Shown one piece after another: positions 17,452 to 27,345 of a DNA stretch of 64,000 nucleotides. The notes beneath the pieces were generated by a model, which was given only the letters and a program-made list of their open reading frames with translations, was not told where the DNA came from and ran no database searches. The position numbers and the translations under genes were made by a program. Each line of letters opens with the position of its first letter. Position 1 is the first letter of the stretch. The stretch spans positions 1 to 64,000 of the forward strand of contig NZ_BMTL01000029.1 in the NCBI RefSeq assembly GCF_014649655.1, given 5' to 3'. This DNA comes from Streptomyces humidus. GTDB lineage: Bacteria > Actinomycetota > Actinomycetes > Streptomycetales > Streptomycetaceae.

Positions 17452-20334
17452 TCAGGCCGCCCCCTGGGGGCGGATCGTTTCCGCGGGCGGAGCCGGCGCG
17501 TCCGCCGGCCCGAACAGGCCCGCGGCCTCCAGCGCGCTCGCCAGCCCGGGACGTCCGGACGTCGACATCTTGCGGTAGCAGTTCGTCAGATGTTTCTCCA
17601 CGGCCCGCCGGGACACCCCGAGAGCGTCGGCGATGACCTGGTTCGTCAGCCCCTCCGCCGCCATCTGCGCCACCATCCGCTCGGCCGACGTCAGCCGTCC
17701 TCGGGTCGGGACACCCACCGCCCCCGGCCCCAGCAACTCCTGGGCGCGGGCCGCGATCCGCGCGGCTCCGCACTCCAGAGCCACCTCGTACGACGTGCGC
17801 AGCGCCGCCTCCGCCTCCGCCGCATGACGCGGCGCCACCACCTCCGCGAGCCGCAGCAGCACCGACGCCCGCGTGAGCAGATCGCCGGATGTCTCCAGCA
17901 CCCCGGCCGCCTCCCGCAGCAGCCTGGGCGCCGAGGACCCGCCCGTCACGGTGGCGTGGAGCGCCAGGGCGCGGCCCAGGCCCGACGGCGCACCCCAGGC
18001 CCTGGCCTGCTCCAGGTGCCGCTCCGACAGCTGCTCGGCACGCTCGGACTCGCCCATGCGGTGCAGCGTGCGCGCCGCCCAGTACGCCGACGGCGCCATG
18101 ACCGGATTGCGCCAGCCCGCCCGGTCCAGGACGTATTCCGCGTCGAGGAAGTGCTCCACGGCCATGGCCGGCTCGTGCCGCCGCTCCGCCTGCACGCCCC
18201 GCACCATCGTGAGCAGTCCCGCGAGCACACAGTTCTCGTGCACGCCTCGGACCCGCTCCGGCAGCGCCTCGACCAGGTCCACCTCGCGGGTCCGCAGCGC
18301 CACCATGGCTGAAGCGATCAGCGAGAGCGTGCTCGCCTCCTCGGGGCCGGACACCGCCAGGGCCCGCACGGCCCGTTCCCGCGCGTCCGTCAGCCTGCCC
18401 TGGGCGAGCAGGACCAGGGCCTGTTCGCTGAGCACCACCGACTGCTCCAGCCGTCCGCCCCGGCGCTCCGCGTCGGCCAGGGCCGTGTCCAGCCAGGACA
18501 TCAGTCCGGTGACCGAGTCCGCGGTGACCGCGACCGGCACCACCAGCGGCAGCATGGTGTGCACATGGGCCGCGCACGCCGGCTCGTGCTCCAGGATCCG
18601 GCCCGCGAGTGCGCGGACCTCCGAGGCGGGCAACGTGGCGGAGACCGTCGCGGTGTACGTCAGTGCCGTCAGCAACTCCCGTTGCCCCGGGTGCGTCATC
18701 GCCGGTCGCCCGCCCAGCCCGGCCAGCCGCTCCGCGGCCGACGCGATCACCGACGGATCGAGTTCGCAGAGAAGGTGGACCCTGGCCTCCAGGCGCAACT
18801 CCAGCAGACGGCGTTCGTCCGGCGGCAGCTCCGCGGCCGGCAGCTCGCGTGCCGTCTGCCGCATCGCGTCCCCGAGCGACAGCAGGGTGGCCCCCGTCGC
18901 CGTCGGCGTGATGGTCAGCAGCGCCCTCGCGCGGGCCCGTGCGTCGGGCAGCAGCGAGAGGGCCTGGGTGATGTGCCTGACGGCGACCGAGGGGGCGAAA
19001 CTGCGCTCCACGGCCGCCAGTTCCACCAGCAGCACCGCTCGCGCCTCGCTGTGCGGCGGGACGTCGAGCAGCGCCCGGCGCAGATAGCGGGCCGCCGTTT
19101 CCGGAGCGCCGCGCAGCACCGCGGCTTCGGCGGCATGGCGCAGCGCCACCAGCGAGTCGCCCTCCAACGCGACGGTGCTGGCGAGGAGATGACCGGCCAC
19201 CCGCTCGGGTGTGCTGCCCCGGTAGCGCAGCAGCGCGGCGGCCCTCAGGTGCAGGCGGTTGCGTTCGCCGGGCGGCATGGCGTCCTCGATCACCTGGTGC
19301 ACCGCCCGGTGCGCCAGCCGCAGAGCCTTGCCCTCGGGGACGGCCAGCGTCAGCCGGCGCAGCCGCCAGAGACCGGCCTCCCGGTCCACCCGGTCCAGTC
19401 CGGCCAGTTCACCGACCACCTGCGGGTCGGCTCCGTCCCCGAGGACCTGCAACGCACGTGCCACGGCCAGCACGGAGGGCGGCTGTTCCTGAAGACTCAG
19501 CATCAGCCGCCGACGCAGCGCCGGTGGCACCAGCGTGGCCACCTCCGAAGCCCGGGCCGCCACCGGGGCGATGCCGCGGGACCGGCATTCCTGGAGCAGC
19601 GACACGAGGTGCAGCGGGTTCCCGCGCGTGGCGTCGTGGCACACGGCCGTGAACTCCGCGTCGCCCGGCACACCCAGACGCTGCAGGATCAGGGCGTCGA
19701 CCGACGCCGGGCCGAGCAGGGCCGGGAACAGCGTGTGCTCGGCGGCGGCGACCGGACGCACACCGGGCGGCTCCGCCGCCGGCTCCCCCTCGCAGACCGT
19801 CGCGGCGACCAGGATCCGCCGGTGGGGCACCTGCTGCACCAGCTGGTCCAGCCAGTCCAGAGTGCCCTCGTCCGCCCAGTGGAGGTCATCGACGAGGAGG
19901 ACCGGAGTGCGGTCCTGGCTCATGTTCTCCACCAGGGACAGCAGGGCCCGCACCGTCGTCGCGGTGTGCTGCCGGGGCGACTCCGGGTCGCCCTGCAGGA
20001 AGGCGAGCGCGGGCCGCGCGGGCCCGGATCCCCATCTGGTCACGAACGTACCGGACTTGACCACGGGTTCCAGCAGTTGCCGGGTGACACCGAGAGCGAA
20101 GGAGCGTTCCGCGGGGGCGGCGTAGGCGCGCATCACCAGGGGCCGGGGAAGCGCCGCCGAACCCGTCGTCGGGCCGTTGGACAGGTGCCCGGCGAGTTCG
20201 CCGATCTCCGACAGGACGGCCGACTTGCCGACCCCGGGCGGCCCGCTGATGACGACCAGGGATCCGTTGCCGTGTGCGGCGCGCCGGAGGGCCTCGGCCG
20301 CCACTTTCAGTTCGTTCTGCCGCTCGAGCAGCAT
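17452..20334 (-). CDS. LAL-family LuxR transcriptional regulator (complete form)
   Basis: This 960-residue regulator has an N-terminal AAA/STAND ATPase with canonical Walker A (GPPGVGKSA, about residue 30) and Walker B (VLLVDDLHWAD), a long helical-repeat middle, and a C-terminal LuxR HTH (LTSAERMVAQMAAEG ... VSRRAVEKHL, about residues 885-945). LAL proteins are typical pathway activators in polyketide clusters. The chosen ATG at 20334 has an AAGGAGG site 8 bp upstream. A GTG at 20409 overlapping the previous gene's stop (GTGA) is an alternative. It is the last gene of a three-gene LAL operon and the only member with both an intact P-loop and an HTH. Confidence 0.92.
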   Translation of the reverse strand: MLLERQNELKVAAEALRRAAHGNGSLVVISGPPGVGKSAVLSEIGELAGHLSNGPTTGSAALPRPLVMRAYAAPAERSFALGVTRQLLEPVVKSGTFVTRWGSGPARPALAFLQGDPESPRQHTATTVRALLSLVENMSQDRTPVLLVDDLHWADEGTLDWLDQLVQQVPHRRILVAATVCEGEPAAEPPGVRPVAAAEHTLFPALLGPASVDALILQRLGVPGDAEFTAVCHDATRGNPLHLVSLLQECRSRGIAPVAARASEVATLVPPALRRRLMLSLQEQPPSVLAVARALQVLGDGADPQVVGELAGLDRVDREAGLWRLRRLTLAVPEGKALRLAHRAVHQVIEDAMPPGERNRLHLRAAALLRYRGSTPERVAGHLLASTVALEGDSLVALRHAAEAAVLRGAPETAARYLRRALLDVPPHSEARAVLLVELAAVERSFAPSVAVRHITQALSLLPDARARARALLTITPTATGATLLSLGDAMRQTARELPAAELPPDERRLLELRLEARVHLLCELDPSVIASAAERLAGLGGRPAMTHPGQRELLTALTYTATVSATLPASEVRALAGRILEHEPACAAHVHTMLPLVVPVAVTADSVTGLMSWLDTALADAERRGGRLEQSVVLSEQALVLLAQGRLTDARERAVRALAVSGPEEASTLSLIASAMVALRTREVDLVEALPERVRGVHENCVLAGLLTMVRGVQAERRHEPAMAVEHFLDAEYVLDRAGWRNPVMAPSAYWAARTLHRMGESERAEQLSERHLEQARAWGAPSGLGRALALHATVTGGSSAPRLLREAAGVLETSGDLLTRASVLLRLAEVVAPRHAAEAEAALRTSYEVALECGAARIAARAQELLGPGAVGVPTRGRLTSAERMVAQMAAEGLTNQVIADALGVSRRAVEKHLTNCYRKMSTSGRPGLASALEAAGLFGPADAPAPPAETIRPQGAA

Positions 20335-20405
20335 GCCAGCGGCCTCCTTGCGCGGTCTGATGGAGCTTGAGGGGGGTGGATGCGAGGCACGTCGAGTGCG
20401 CGTGA

Positions 20406-22946
20406 TCACGGGCCCATCGCAGTCCCGCCGTCCTGGTTCCCCGATCCGGTCGACGCGGGCTCCGCCGGTGTCCCGCCGTGCGCTCCGGCCGCCTCACGGG
20501 CGACCACGCTCTGCACGAAACGCCGGGACGCGGGGGTGGGCCCCAGCCGGCGCAGCGCGTGTTCGGTCAGCCGCGCCGCCTGCGGAGCCGGGGAGCCGAG
20601 GCCGCGACGCAGATCGGTCCAGGCCAGGGCGGAGCCGGTGCCCCACCGTCCGGCCAGCCGCGACTCCTCGGCGAACAGCTCGGCCGCCCGGTCGTTCCCG
20701 CCGCAGCCCAGGTGGGCCAGGGCCGCCAGCGAGCGCCAGGCCACCAGCCCCGGGTTGGCCCACCCACGGGCCGACATGCGCCGACCGCACTCCTCGGCCT
20801 CTGCCAGGGCCTGCCGGGGGCGCCCCTGGCAGAGGTACAGCTGTGCGCGGGCGTAGAGCAGATGGACCCAGGCGTCGCTCTCCTCGGCCCCGGGCGCCGG
20901 CTCCTCGCGGGCCAGCCGGTCGGCCTCCGCGTACCGCTCCCGTGCCACCAACAGGCGGATCTCCAACGACCGCAGCAAGGTGAGCCGAGCGGGATCCCAC
21001 ACCTCCGCCGGCGCCAGGGAACGGCAGGAGGAGAGGTCGTGCAGGGCGGTGCCCGGAGCACCGGCCTGCAGGTTGAGCTGGGCGCGCAGCAGGCGCCCCC
21101 ACACCACCAGCGCGGGGCTGCGGCGGCGTCCGGCCTCTGCGAGCGCCACGTCGAGCGCGTCGAGCGCGGCGTCATGGGCGTCCGCGACGGACAGCGCGCA
21201 GCAGACGGCGAACCGGGGGAGCAGCGCATCGTCGGCCGGCGCTCCCAGGGCCTGCAGACAGATCGCCCGCACCCCGGCCGCGTCGTGGCCCCGTACCGTC
21301 TGCCGCCACGCCTGCACAGCGAGCGGGGCCGAACGGGCAGGGGAACCTGGCTCGCCGTGGACGGCCGGCGGGGCGCCGGATGCCGTGGACGGCCCGGTGC
21401 ACGGGGCGTCCGCCGTCCGGGTCCGGGCCTCCACGCCGAGGATCTCCGTCGGCCCCGGGCCGCACGGTTCGCCCGACACCCGCAGCACGGCACGGCAGTC
21501 GTGCCGTCCGACCAGGAGGTCCTCGGCGGCCGCGCGCACGTGCGGCCGCGCCGTCCCGGACAGCAGCTCCGTGATCCTGCGGTCCGCGGCCTCGGGCGCG
21601 GTCATGGTGTACGACTCGGCGGCCTCCAGGAGGACCTCCGCGCGCTCCACCGGGTTCAGCGGCTCGCGCAACGCCCGCTCCAGCAGTTCGGCCGCCTCGG
21701 CGTGCCGGCCGCGCGCGTGCAGGGTGCGGGCGGCGCGGCGCAGCACCGGCGGCGCCCAGGGCTCGCCCAGCGGCACGGTGTTCAGCAGCAGACCGGCCAG
21801 CGCTTCGTCGTCGGCGTCACAGCGGTGCGCCCAGCGGGCCGCCTCCGCGTACAGCCGCTTGCGCTCGTCGCTCTCCGAACCGGCCAGCAGACCCGCCGTA
21901 CTGCACGTGGTCCTCAGCCGCGGTGGATCACCGGCGTCGATCAGGCCCTGCACCCGTAACGTCCTCAGGGCGCCGGACACCTCGGCTTCGTCCAGCTTCA
22001 CGAGAGCGGCGACCCGTTCCACCGGTAGCAGCCCCCGGCAGACCGCCAGACCGCGGAGCAGCGCCAGCGGACGCTCGGGCAGCTGGGCGGCCGACTCGGT
22101 GGCCCGGTCCCGGTGCGCGGCGTCGATCTCCTGGGTGAGCGCCGTCCACAGCCCGACGGCGGACACCAGGGCGGGATCGCGGCGCACCTTGTCCACCGAG
22201 CGCAGCATCACCCAGGGACTGCCGCCGGTGAGGCGGCTGACGCGTTCCCACCAGACGTCGTCCGAGGTCGGGGGGACGGGCAGCTCCGACGCGGTGCACA
22301 GCGCGTGGACCTCGGGCACGCCGAGCGGTCCGAGTTCCAGCAGCATCCCCCGGTTGTCCGGGGAGGCGGCCGCCTGGTCGAGCAGTCCGGCGCAGGCGTC
22401 GGGAAACTCGCCGTGGGCGCTGGTGACGGTCAGCAGCAACCCGAGCGGCGCCGAGGCCAGCCTCCGCAGCAGTCCCGCGACGACCTGCACCGACTCCGGG
22501 TCCGCCCACTGGACGTCGTCCAGGGCGACGAGCGTCGGCCGGTGCGCGGCGGCCATCAGGGAGCGGCACCATCCCTGGACCGAGTCCTCCGCGGACAGCT
22601 CTCCGGCATGGGCCCCACCGCCCGCCGGGGACCGGACCGGCCGCAGCTGTCGTACGAAGGAGTACGGGGCGGGCGAGGGCGGGCCCGTGCCCAGCGCGGT
22701 GAGCACCTGCACACCCGCGGCCCGGGCGAGGGCCATGCCACGTCGCAGCAGGCGGCTGCGTCCCGAGCCGGGGGCGCCGTGGATCACGCTCACGCCGGGA
22801 TGCCCGGCGGCGAGCCGGTTCACCATGCGGAGCAGCACCGCTTGCTCGGTCTCCCGCCCGTACAGCGGCGTGAAGCCGTCCAGGGAGGCCGACTTGAGCA
22901 GTAAGGGACTGGGGGACGCCGCCCGGCGGTCCGGTGCGGTACTCAT
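20406..22946 (-). CDS. LAL-like STAND ATPase without HTH; two TTA codons
   Basis: The 846-residue protein looks like the ATPase and helical-repeat part of a LAL regulator: residues 28-60 are YGRETEQ followed by a P-loop GAPGSGRS with Arg for the invariant Lys, and Walker B is LVALDDVQWAD. The C-terminus ends in low-complexity Ala/Gly/Pro sequence with no LuxR HTH. It starts with ATG at 22946, overlapping the upstream gene's stop (ATGA). Leucine codons at 22904-22902 (residue 15) and 21959-21957 (residue 330) are TTA, so translation probably depends on the bldA tRNA. It may be a non-DNA-binding partner of its neighbours or a decayed regulator; the reading frame is fully open, which argues for function. 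Confidence 0.85.
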   Translation of the reverse strand: MSTAPDRRAASPSPLLLKSASLDGFTPLYGRETEQAVLLRMVNRLAAGHPGVSVIHGAPGSGRSRLLRRGMALARAAGVQVLTALGTGPPSPAPYSFVRQLRPVRSPAGGGAHAGELSAEDSVQGWCRSLMAAAHRPTLVALDDVQWADPESVQVVAGLLRRLASAPLGLLLTVTSAHGEFPDACAGLLDQAAASPDNRGMLLELGPLGVPEVHALCTASELPVPPTSDDVWWERVSRLTGGSPWVMLRSVDKVRRDPALVSAVGLWTALTQEIDAAHRDRATESAAQLPERPLALLRGLAVCRGLLPVERVAALVKLDEAEVSGALRTLRVQGLIDAGDPPRLRTTCSTAGLLAGSESDERKRLYAEAARWAHRCDADDEALAGLLLNTVPLGEPWAPPVLRRAARTLHARGRHAEAAELLERALREPLNPVERAEVLLEAAESYTMTAPEAADRRITELLSGTARPHVRAAAEDLLVGRHDCRAVLRVSGEPCGPGPTEILGVEARTRTADAPCTGPSTASGAPPAVHGEPGSPARSAPLAVQAWRQTVRGHDAAGVRAICLQALGAPADDALLPRFAVCCALSVADAHDAALDALDVALAEAGRRRSPALVVWGRLLRAQLNLQAGAPGTALHDLSSCRSLAPAEVWDPARLTLLRSLEIRLLVARERYAEADRLAREEPAPGAEESDAWVHLLYARAQLYLCQGRPRQALAEAEECGRRMSARGWANPGLVAWRSLAALAHLGCGGNDRAAELFAEESRLAGRWGTGSALAWTDLRRGLGSPAPQAARLTEHALRRLGPTPASRRFVQSVVAREAAGAHGGTPAEPASTGSGNQDGGTAMGP

Positions 22947-25708
22947 CGGTTCCCCTCGCCGGGCCGCGACACGAGGGTTCCGGAGGCGGCCTGAAGGACC
23001 CCCACGAGATCGTCCCGGCCACTCACGCCGAGTTTCTGATAGGCGTGGGTCAGGTGCAGTTCGACCGTACGCCGGGTGATGTAGAGCGTCTCGGCTATCT
23101 CCCGGTTGGAACGGCCCGCCATCGCCAGGGCGGCGACTCTGCGCTCCCGGGCCGTCAGGGCGTCGTCCGGGCGGCAGCTGAGCTGACGGGGCCGCCCGCC
23201 CGCCTCGGCGAGCCGGACCCGGATGCCTGTCGCGGCGTTGCCGGCCCCGCACCCGATCATCAGGTCCAGCGCGGTCCGCAGCCGGGGCCGGGCGGCCAGG
23301 GGGTCGCCGGCGTCGAGCAGGGCGGCCCCCAGCGCGTACTCGGCGCGTGCCCGCAGCAACCGCGCGGGGGATTCGGCCAGTCGCGCGCAGGCGTCGTCGA
23401 GGAGCCGGTGCCCGGCCCGGCCCGGAGTGGCCAGCCCGCGGGCCAGCAACGTCAGTCCGGCGCTGCGCGGGGTGTCGGGACGGGCGACGAGTGTGCCGTT
23501 CCGGGCGGCCAGCTGCCGTGCCTCGGCGGTACGGCCCAGCTCCGTCAGCAGCCCGGCCGTCTCCAGCCACCACGGCAGCACCAGCGGGGGCTCGGCATGC
23601 TGCGGGCCCAGCGCCCTGCCGCCGGCGCGCAGGGCCGTCAGCGCGCCGCGCAGGTCGCCGTGGGCCCGTCGCACGGCCGCCGTCGCCCACCAGTAGAGGG
23701 GGTGGACGTAGGTCAGCCGACGCAGGTCGGCGCCGCCGGCCTGGGAGAGGACCGCCGCTGCGGCGGCGATGGTGCCGCGCTGGGCAAGGACGTAGGCGAA
23801 GACGACGGCGGACATGACGGCGGGGCTGTCATCGCGTCGGCGTTCGAGTTCCAGGGCCTGCCGGCTGTCCCGTTCGGCCGCGGGCAGGTCGCCTGTCGCG
23901 CTCAGTACCAGCGCCCGGACGGTGAGGGCCTGGATCCGGCTGGGGGCGAGTTCCCCGCGGAGCGGATTGCCGAGGAGGCGGTCGAGAGTGCCGAGCGCCG
24001 TGGAGTTGTCGTCGGTGAGGTTCGCGACGACGGCGGAGGCGATCAGCGACAGGTCGTCCAGCGGGGTGCAGGGGGCGCCGTCGGCTGCCGGGCCCGGGTG
24101 CTCGGGCACGGGGCGGCCGCTGAGCGCCGACAGCGCGGCGCGGGCCAGCCGCAGCCTGCGGTTGCCGGGGTTGTTGTCGCCGGGCTCGCTCGCTGTCCTC
24201 GTGCGCTCCTCGACCCAGTGCATGGTCCGTGGATCCAGAGCTCCGCTGAGCAGCAGAGCGGATTCCAGGGTGGCCCGGGACTCCTGCGGAACGATGGCCT
24301 GCGAAGAGCCGGGCCGGCGGTCCAGCACGTCGGCGAGCAGCCGGGCCGCCTCGTCCCCGCGGCCGAGGAGAACGAGCGTGTCGGCGTACCGCAGTGCGAG
24401 CTCGGCGAGTTCGTGTCCGTCGGTGCTGCTCGCCAGGAGCGCGCTCAGGTGGTGGACGGCCAGGTCCGGCGCGATGGTGCTGAGGGTGTCGGCCAGCAGG
24501 GCCCTGATCCGGCGGAGCGTGCGGGTGTTCTCCCCCGCGCCGATGTCCAGCGCGTGGGAGAGGTACCGTACGGCGGTGCCCGGGGAGTCGGTCGCCAGGG
24601 CCGCGCTGTAGAGGGTCTCCAGCATCCACGGTGCGGCCCCGTACGGGATCCGCAGGAGTACGTGCGCCACCTGGGCCGGTGGGCGGCCCGCGTCCTCCAG
24701 CAGCCGGGCGGCGCGGGCGTACAGCGGAACGAGTTCGTCGCCGGACAGACCGGCCGGCGCCGCGTCGGCGGGACCGGGGGATCCGGCCTGCGAACCGTGG
24801 AGCGGCAGGATCCGGCGTTCGGTGAGCTGGTCCAGGGCCCGCAGCACGGTCGGCAGCGGCATGCGGATCAGTTCGCTGACCAACTCCGGTTCCGCGCAGC
24901 CCAGTACGGCCACCGCGGACAGGACGGCGGAGGCGGAGGAGGGCAGCGGTCGTGCGCCCTGCGGCGTCGCGAGGTCCGCCGCTGTGCCCCCGCCCGTCGT
25001 GTCGGCCGTGCCGGTGTGCCGGGCGAGGAACGCGTGGACCGCCGCCGGTATGCCCTCGGACTGTTCCTGGCACGCGCGCACCAGGGCCGTGGAGGGGTCG
25101 TGTCCCAGCCTCTGGAGGAGCAGTTCCGTGATCTCGGCGCCGGTGAGGGGTCTCAACTCCCGTGCGGACCAGGCATGGTGGGTGAGCAGGGAGGCGAGGG
25201 CCGGTGGCTCGGCGACGGGGGGCACCGTGATCACCGGCAGCAGGGGCAGCCCGACGGATCTGCGCAGGACGTAGTCCAGCGCGCGCAGCGACCGGGGGCG
25301 GGGCAGGTGCGCGTCGTCCATGGCCAGCACCACGGGTCCGCTCCGGCAGAGCGCCACCACCCTCTCGTGGAGCTGATGACTCGACAAAGGCTCGTCGCCC
25401 AGCGGGAATCGGGCGAACGCCGCGTCGCCGCGCAAGGCCCCGACCGCCTCGCACCAGGTGCCGTCCAGGGGGCCGGCACGCAGCACGGACGCCCAGGGGC
25501 TCACGAGATCGCAGAAGGCTGCCAGCAACGCGCTGCGCCCGACTCCGGTCGGTCCGGTCAGCATCACGCCGGGGGGTGGTCCCGAGCCGGGCCCCGGGAT
25601 GTGGCGGATCAGCGCCGACAGCAAGGCGGACCTGCCCACCAGAGGTTCGGCCGGGGTGTCACTCGTACGCGGTGATCGAGGGGCCGGTATGGCCGAGGTG
25701 AGGTTCAC
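22943..25708 (-). CDS. LAL-family LuxR transcriptional regulator with variant P-loop
   Basis: This 921-residue protein carries an N-terminal ATPase (GPTGVGRSA, Arg replacing the P-loop Lys; Walker B VVLAMDDAHL), a long repeat region and a C-terminal LuxR HTH (LTARERRVAALAMAG ... ITRRTVELHLTHAYQKLG). It is the promoter-proximal gene of the LAL operon and starts with GTG at 25708. A 587-bp AT-richer leader lies upstream, and the gene is coupled to the HTH-less homologue by an ATGA overlap. It is a likely pathway regulator. The Arg P-loop is not rare in actinobacterial LALs, so loss of ATP binding is possible but not proven. Confidence 0.9.
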   Translation of the reverse strand: MNLTSAIPAPRSPRTSDTPAEPLVGRSALLSALIRHIPGPGSGPPPGVMLTGPTGVGRSALLAAFCDLVSPWASVLRAGPLDGTWCEAVGALRGDAAFARFPLGDEPLSSHQLHERVVALCRSGPVVLAMDDAHLPRPRSLRALDYVLRRSVGLPLLPVITVPPVAEPPALASLLTHHAWSARELRPLTGAEITELLLQRLGHDPSTALVRACQEQSEGIPAAVHAFLARHTGTADTTGGGTAADLATPQGARPLPSSASAVLSAVAVLGCAEPELVSELIRMPLPTVLRALDQLTERRILPLHGSQAGSPGPADAAPAGLSGDELVPLYARAARLLEDAGRPPAQVAHVLLRIPYGAAPWMLETLYSAALATDSPGTAVRYLSHALDIGAGENTRTLRRIRALLADTLSTIAPDLAVHHLSALLASSTDGHELAELALRYADTLVLLGRGDEAARLLADVLDRRPGSSQAIVPQESRATLESALLLSGALDPRTMHWVEERTRTASEPGDNNPGNRRLRLARAALSALSGRPVPEHPGPAADGAPCTPLDDLSLIASAVVANLTDDNSTALGTLDRLLGNPLRGELAPSRIQALTVRALVLSATGDLPAAERDSRQALELERRRDDSPAVMSAVVFAYVLAQRGTIAAAAAVLSQAGGADLRRLTYVHPLYWWATAAVRRAHGDLRGALTALRAGGRALGPQHAEPPLVLPWWLETAGLLTELGRTAEARQLAARNGTLVARPDTPRSAGLTLLARGLATPGRAGHRLLDDACARLAESPARLLRARAEYALGAALLDAGDPLAARPRLRTALDLMIGCGAGNAATGIRVRLAEAGGRPRQLSCRPDDALTARERRVAALAMAGRSNREIAETLYITRRTVELHLTHAYQKLGVSGRDDLVGVLQAASGTLVSRPGEGNR

Positions 25709-26295
25709 GGGGCCACCGAATGTTCTGTGGGGACGGACACTTGATGGGCTTTGTGCGTGGGGGAGGGAAAAAGGGAGCGGGGCCGCATGGTGGACGCAAC
25801 GGCGTGGGGAGCGGGAAGCTCACAGCGGCCCAGGGGTGAAGGGCGTAACGCGCTCATCGCTTTGTAAGCGGTTTCCGGCGTTCTGTTCTCGGTTCGTAAT
25901 GGGTGCACACAACGCTCTGGATTGTAGCCGATGCTCCTTGTCGATGTGCATGTCATGTGAAGCGTGCCTGTGGCCGGAATGCTGAGGTGAACGCCGTGAC
26001 AGTGCCCGAGAAAGGCCAGAAGCGCCTGCTGTGATGTGTATTGCGTCCGCTTCGTCCAATTCGCGTTCATGCGGGGCCGGTGTGAATGGGCGGAGACTGG
26101 TGAAGCATCTAGAATTTAAGTCAATATCGCGGTTGATGGCCTGCCTGATTTTGTGTACGGCATTCCCGTGCGCGACCGGTCTCCGCCGAGGTTCTTTCTC
26201 GTTGTGCGCGACGCCTTCCCGCCCTGTGCCGGACCAGGCGGGTGTCGGCCGGCGCCGGCCGGGAGGCGGCGGTGGAGTCGTGCGGCCCGACCGGC
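25709..26295. promoter_or_regulatory. Long leader/promoter region of the LAL operon
   Basis: This is a 587-bp stretch between the stop of the histidine kinase gene and the first LAL gene, both on the minus strand. No convincing coding frame was found. Its centre (about 25840-26160) is clearly less GC-rich than its surroundings and includes short AT runs such as TCTAGAATTTAAGTCAATAT near 26109-26128. It probably holds the LAL operon promoter and regulator sites, but I could not pick a -10/-35 pair with confidence. Confidence 0.45.
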
Positions 26296-27345
26296 TCAGG
26301 CGGGCAGCCGGATGCGGAACCACGCCCCCCGGTGACCGGGTTCCAGCGACACCGTCCCGCCGTGCGCCGCGACGATGGCGGCCACGACGCTCAGCCCCAG
26401 ACCGTTCCCGCCGCCCGCGTCCGCGACCGGCGCGCGCGTCACCGTCCGCCTGCCGTGGACGAAGGGTTCGAACGCCGAGCCGCGCAACTCGACCGGGATG
26501 CCGGGCCCGTCGTCGATCACCTCGATGACCCGGAAGCCGTCCTCGGTGCCCAGGCCCAGAGCGGTGCGCGTGCCGCCGGGCGTGTGATGCCGCACGTTCG
26601 CCAGCAGGTTGGCGACCGCCTGGTAGAGACGGTCCCGGTCGCCGGTGACCGCGTGGGTGCCCGGCAGGATCGTCAATCGGATGGGGTGGTGCGGAGAACA
26701 CGCCTGGGCGTCGGCCACCGCTTCCCGGCACAGCTGTGCGAGGTTGACCGGCTCGTTGCCCAGTGGCTGGCCGAGGTCCAGCCTGGCCAGGAGCATCAAC
26801 TCGTCCAGGAGCGCGGACATCCGGCGGGTCTCGTCGGTCATACGGGCCATCACCAGGTCGAACTTCTCCAGATCGGCCAGTCCGCCCAGCCGGGCCAACT
26901 GCACATAGCCGGAGACGGCGGTGAGCGGAGTGCGTAACTCGTGGCACGCGGTCGCCACGAACGCCATCATGCGCTGCTCGGACTTGCGGCGGTGATCACG
27001 GTCCCTGCGCATCTGGGCGCTGAGCCCGATCGCCGCCAGCAGTGGCAGGAGGAGCAACGCCAGCTTGAACACCCGTGAACCGGGGACACGCAAAGACACG
27101 GTCGGTCGCCCGATCGCCATCCTCTGTGCGCCGCCGTGGATCACGGCCACCCACTCGCCTCCGCCGCCGGCGGTGGTCGCGTGGCGGGCCGTCGCGTACG
27201 TCGTGGCCGGCCTGACCGGCGGCCGGCCTTCGCCCGGCGCCGGTCCGGCGGAGACGACGAAGAGGAGGACCACGAGGGACAGGGCTCCGACCGCCGCACC
27301 TCCGTGCAGGATCCACGCCGAGTTCAGAAGGCGAGGCGCCGACAC
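26296..27345 (-). CDS. Sensor histidine kinase (short sensor, TTA in H-box)
   Basis: The 349-residue kinase has two membrane segments (about residues 10-32 and 92-112) around a small extracellular loop, then a HisKA H-box (CHELRTPL) and HATPase boxes (N-box NLLANVRHH, DDGPG, GGGNGLGLS). GTG at 27345 was chosen because GAGGAG lies 6 bp upstream. No HAMP domain is evident. The Leu codon inside the H-box, at 26937-26935, is TTA. No response regulator adjoins it; the nearest is the RR at 29531-30256, which is paired with a clearly paralogous kinase. It may act on that RR or be an orphan. Confidence 0.9.
   Translation of the reverse strand: MSAPRLLNSAWILHGGAAVGALSLVVLLFVVSAGPAPGEGRPPVRPATTYATARHATTAGGGGEWVAVIHGGAQRMAIGRPTVSLRVPGSRVFKLALLLLPLLAAIGLSAQMRRDRDHRRKSEQRMMAFVATACHELRTPLTAVSGYVQLARLGGLADLEKFDLVMARMTDETRRMSALLDELMLLARLDLGQPLGNEPVNLAQLCREAVADAQACSPHHPIRLTILPGTHAVTGDRDRLYQAVANLLANVRHHTPGGTRTALGLGTEDGFRVIEVIDDGPGIPVELRGSAFEPFVHGRRTVTRAPVADAGGGNGLGLSVVAAIVAAHGGTVSLEPGHRGAWFRIRLPA

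Noticed and set aside
18559..20370. 600-codon plus-strand frame opposite the last LAL gene
   Set aside because: Composition is Arg/Gly/Gln-rich and the opposite strand encodes a full LAL regulator.
22934..25675. 913-codon plus-strand frame opposite the first LAL gene
   Set aside because: It is a mirror of a well-supported regulator and has no recognisable domain.
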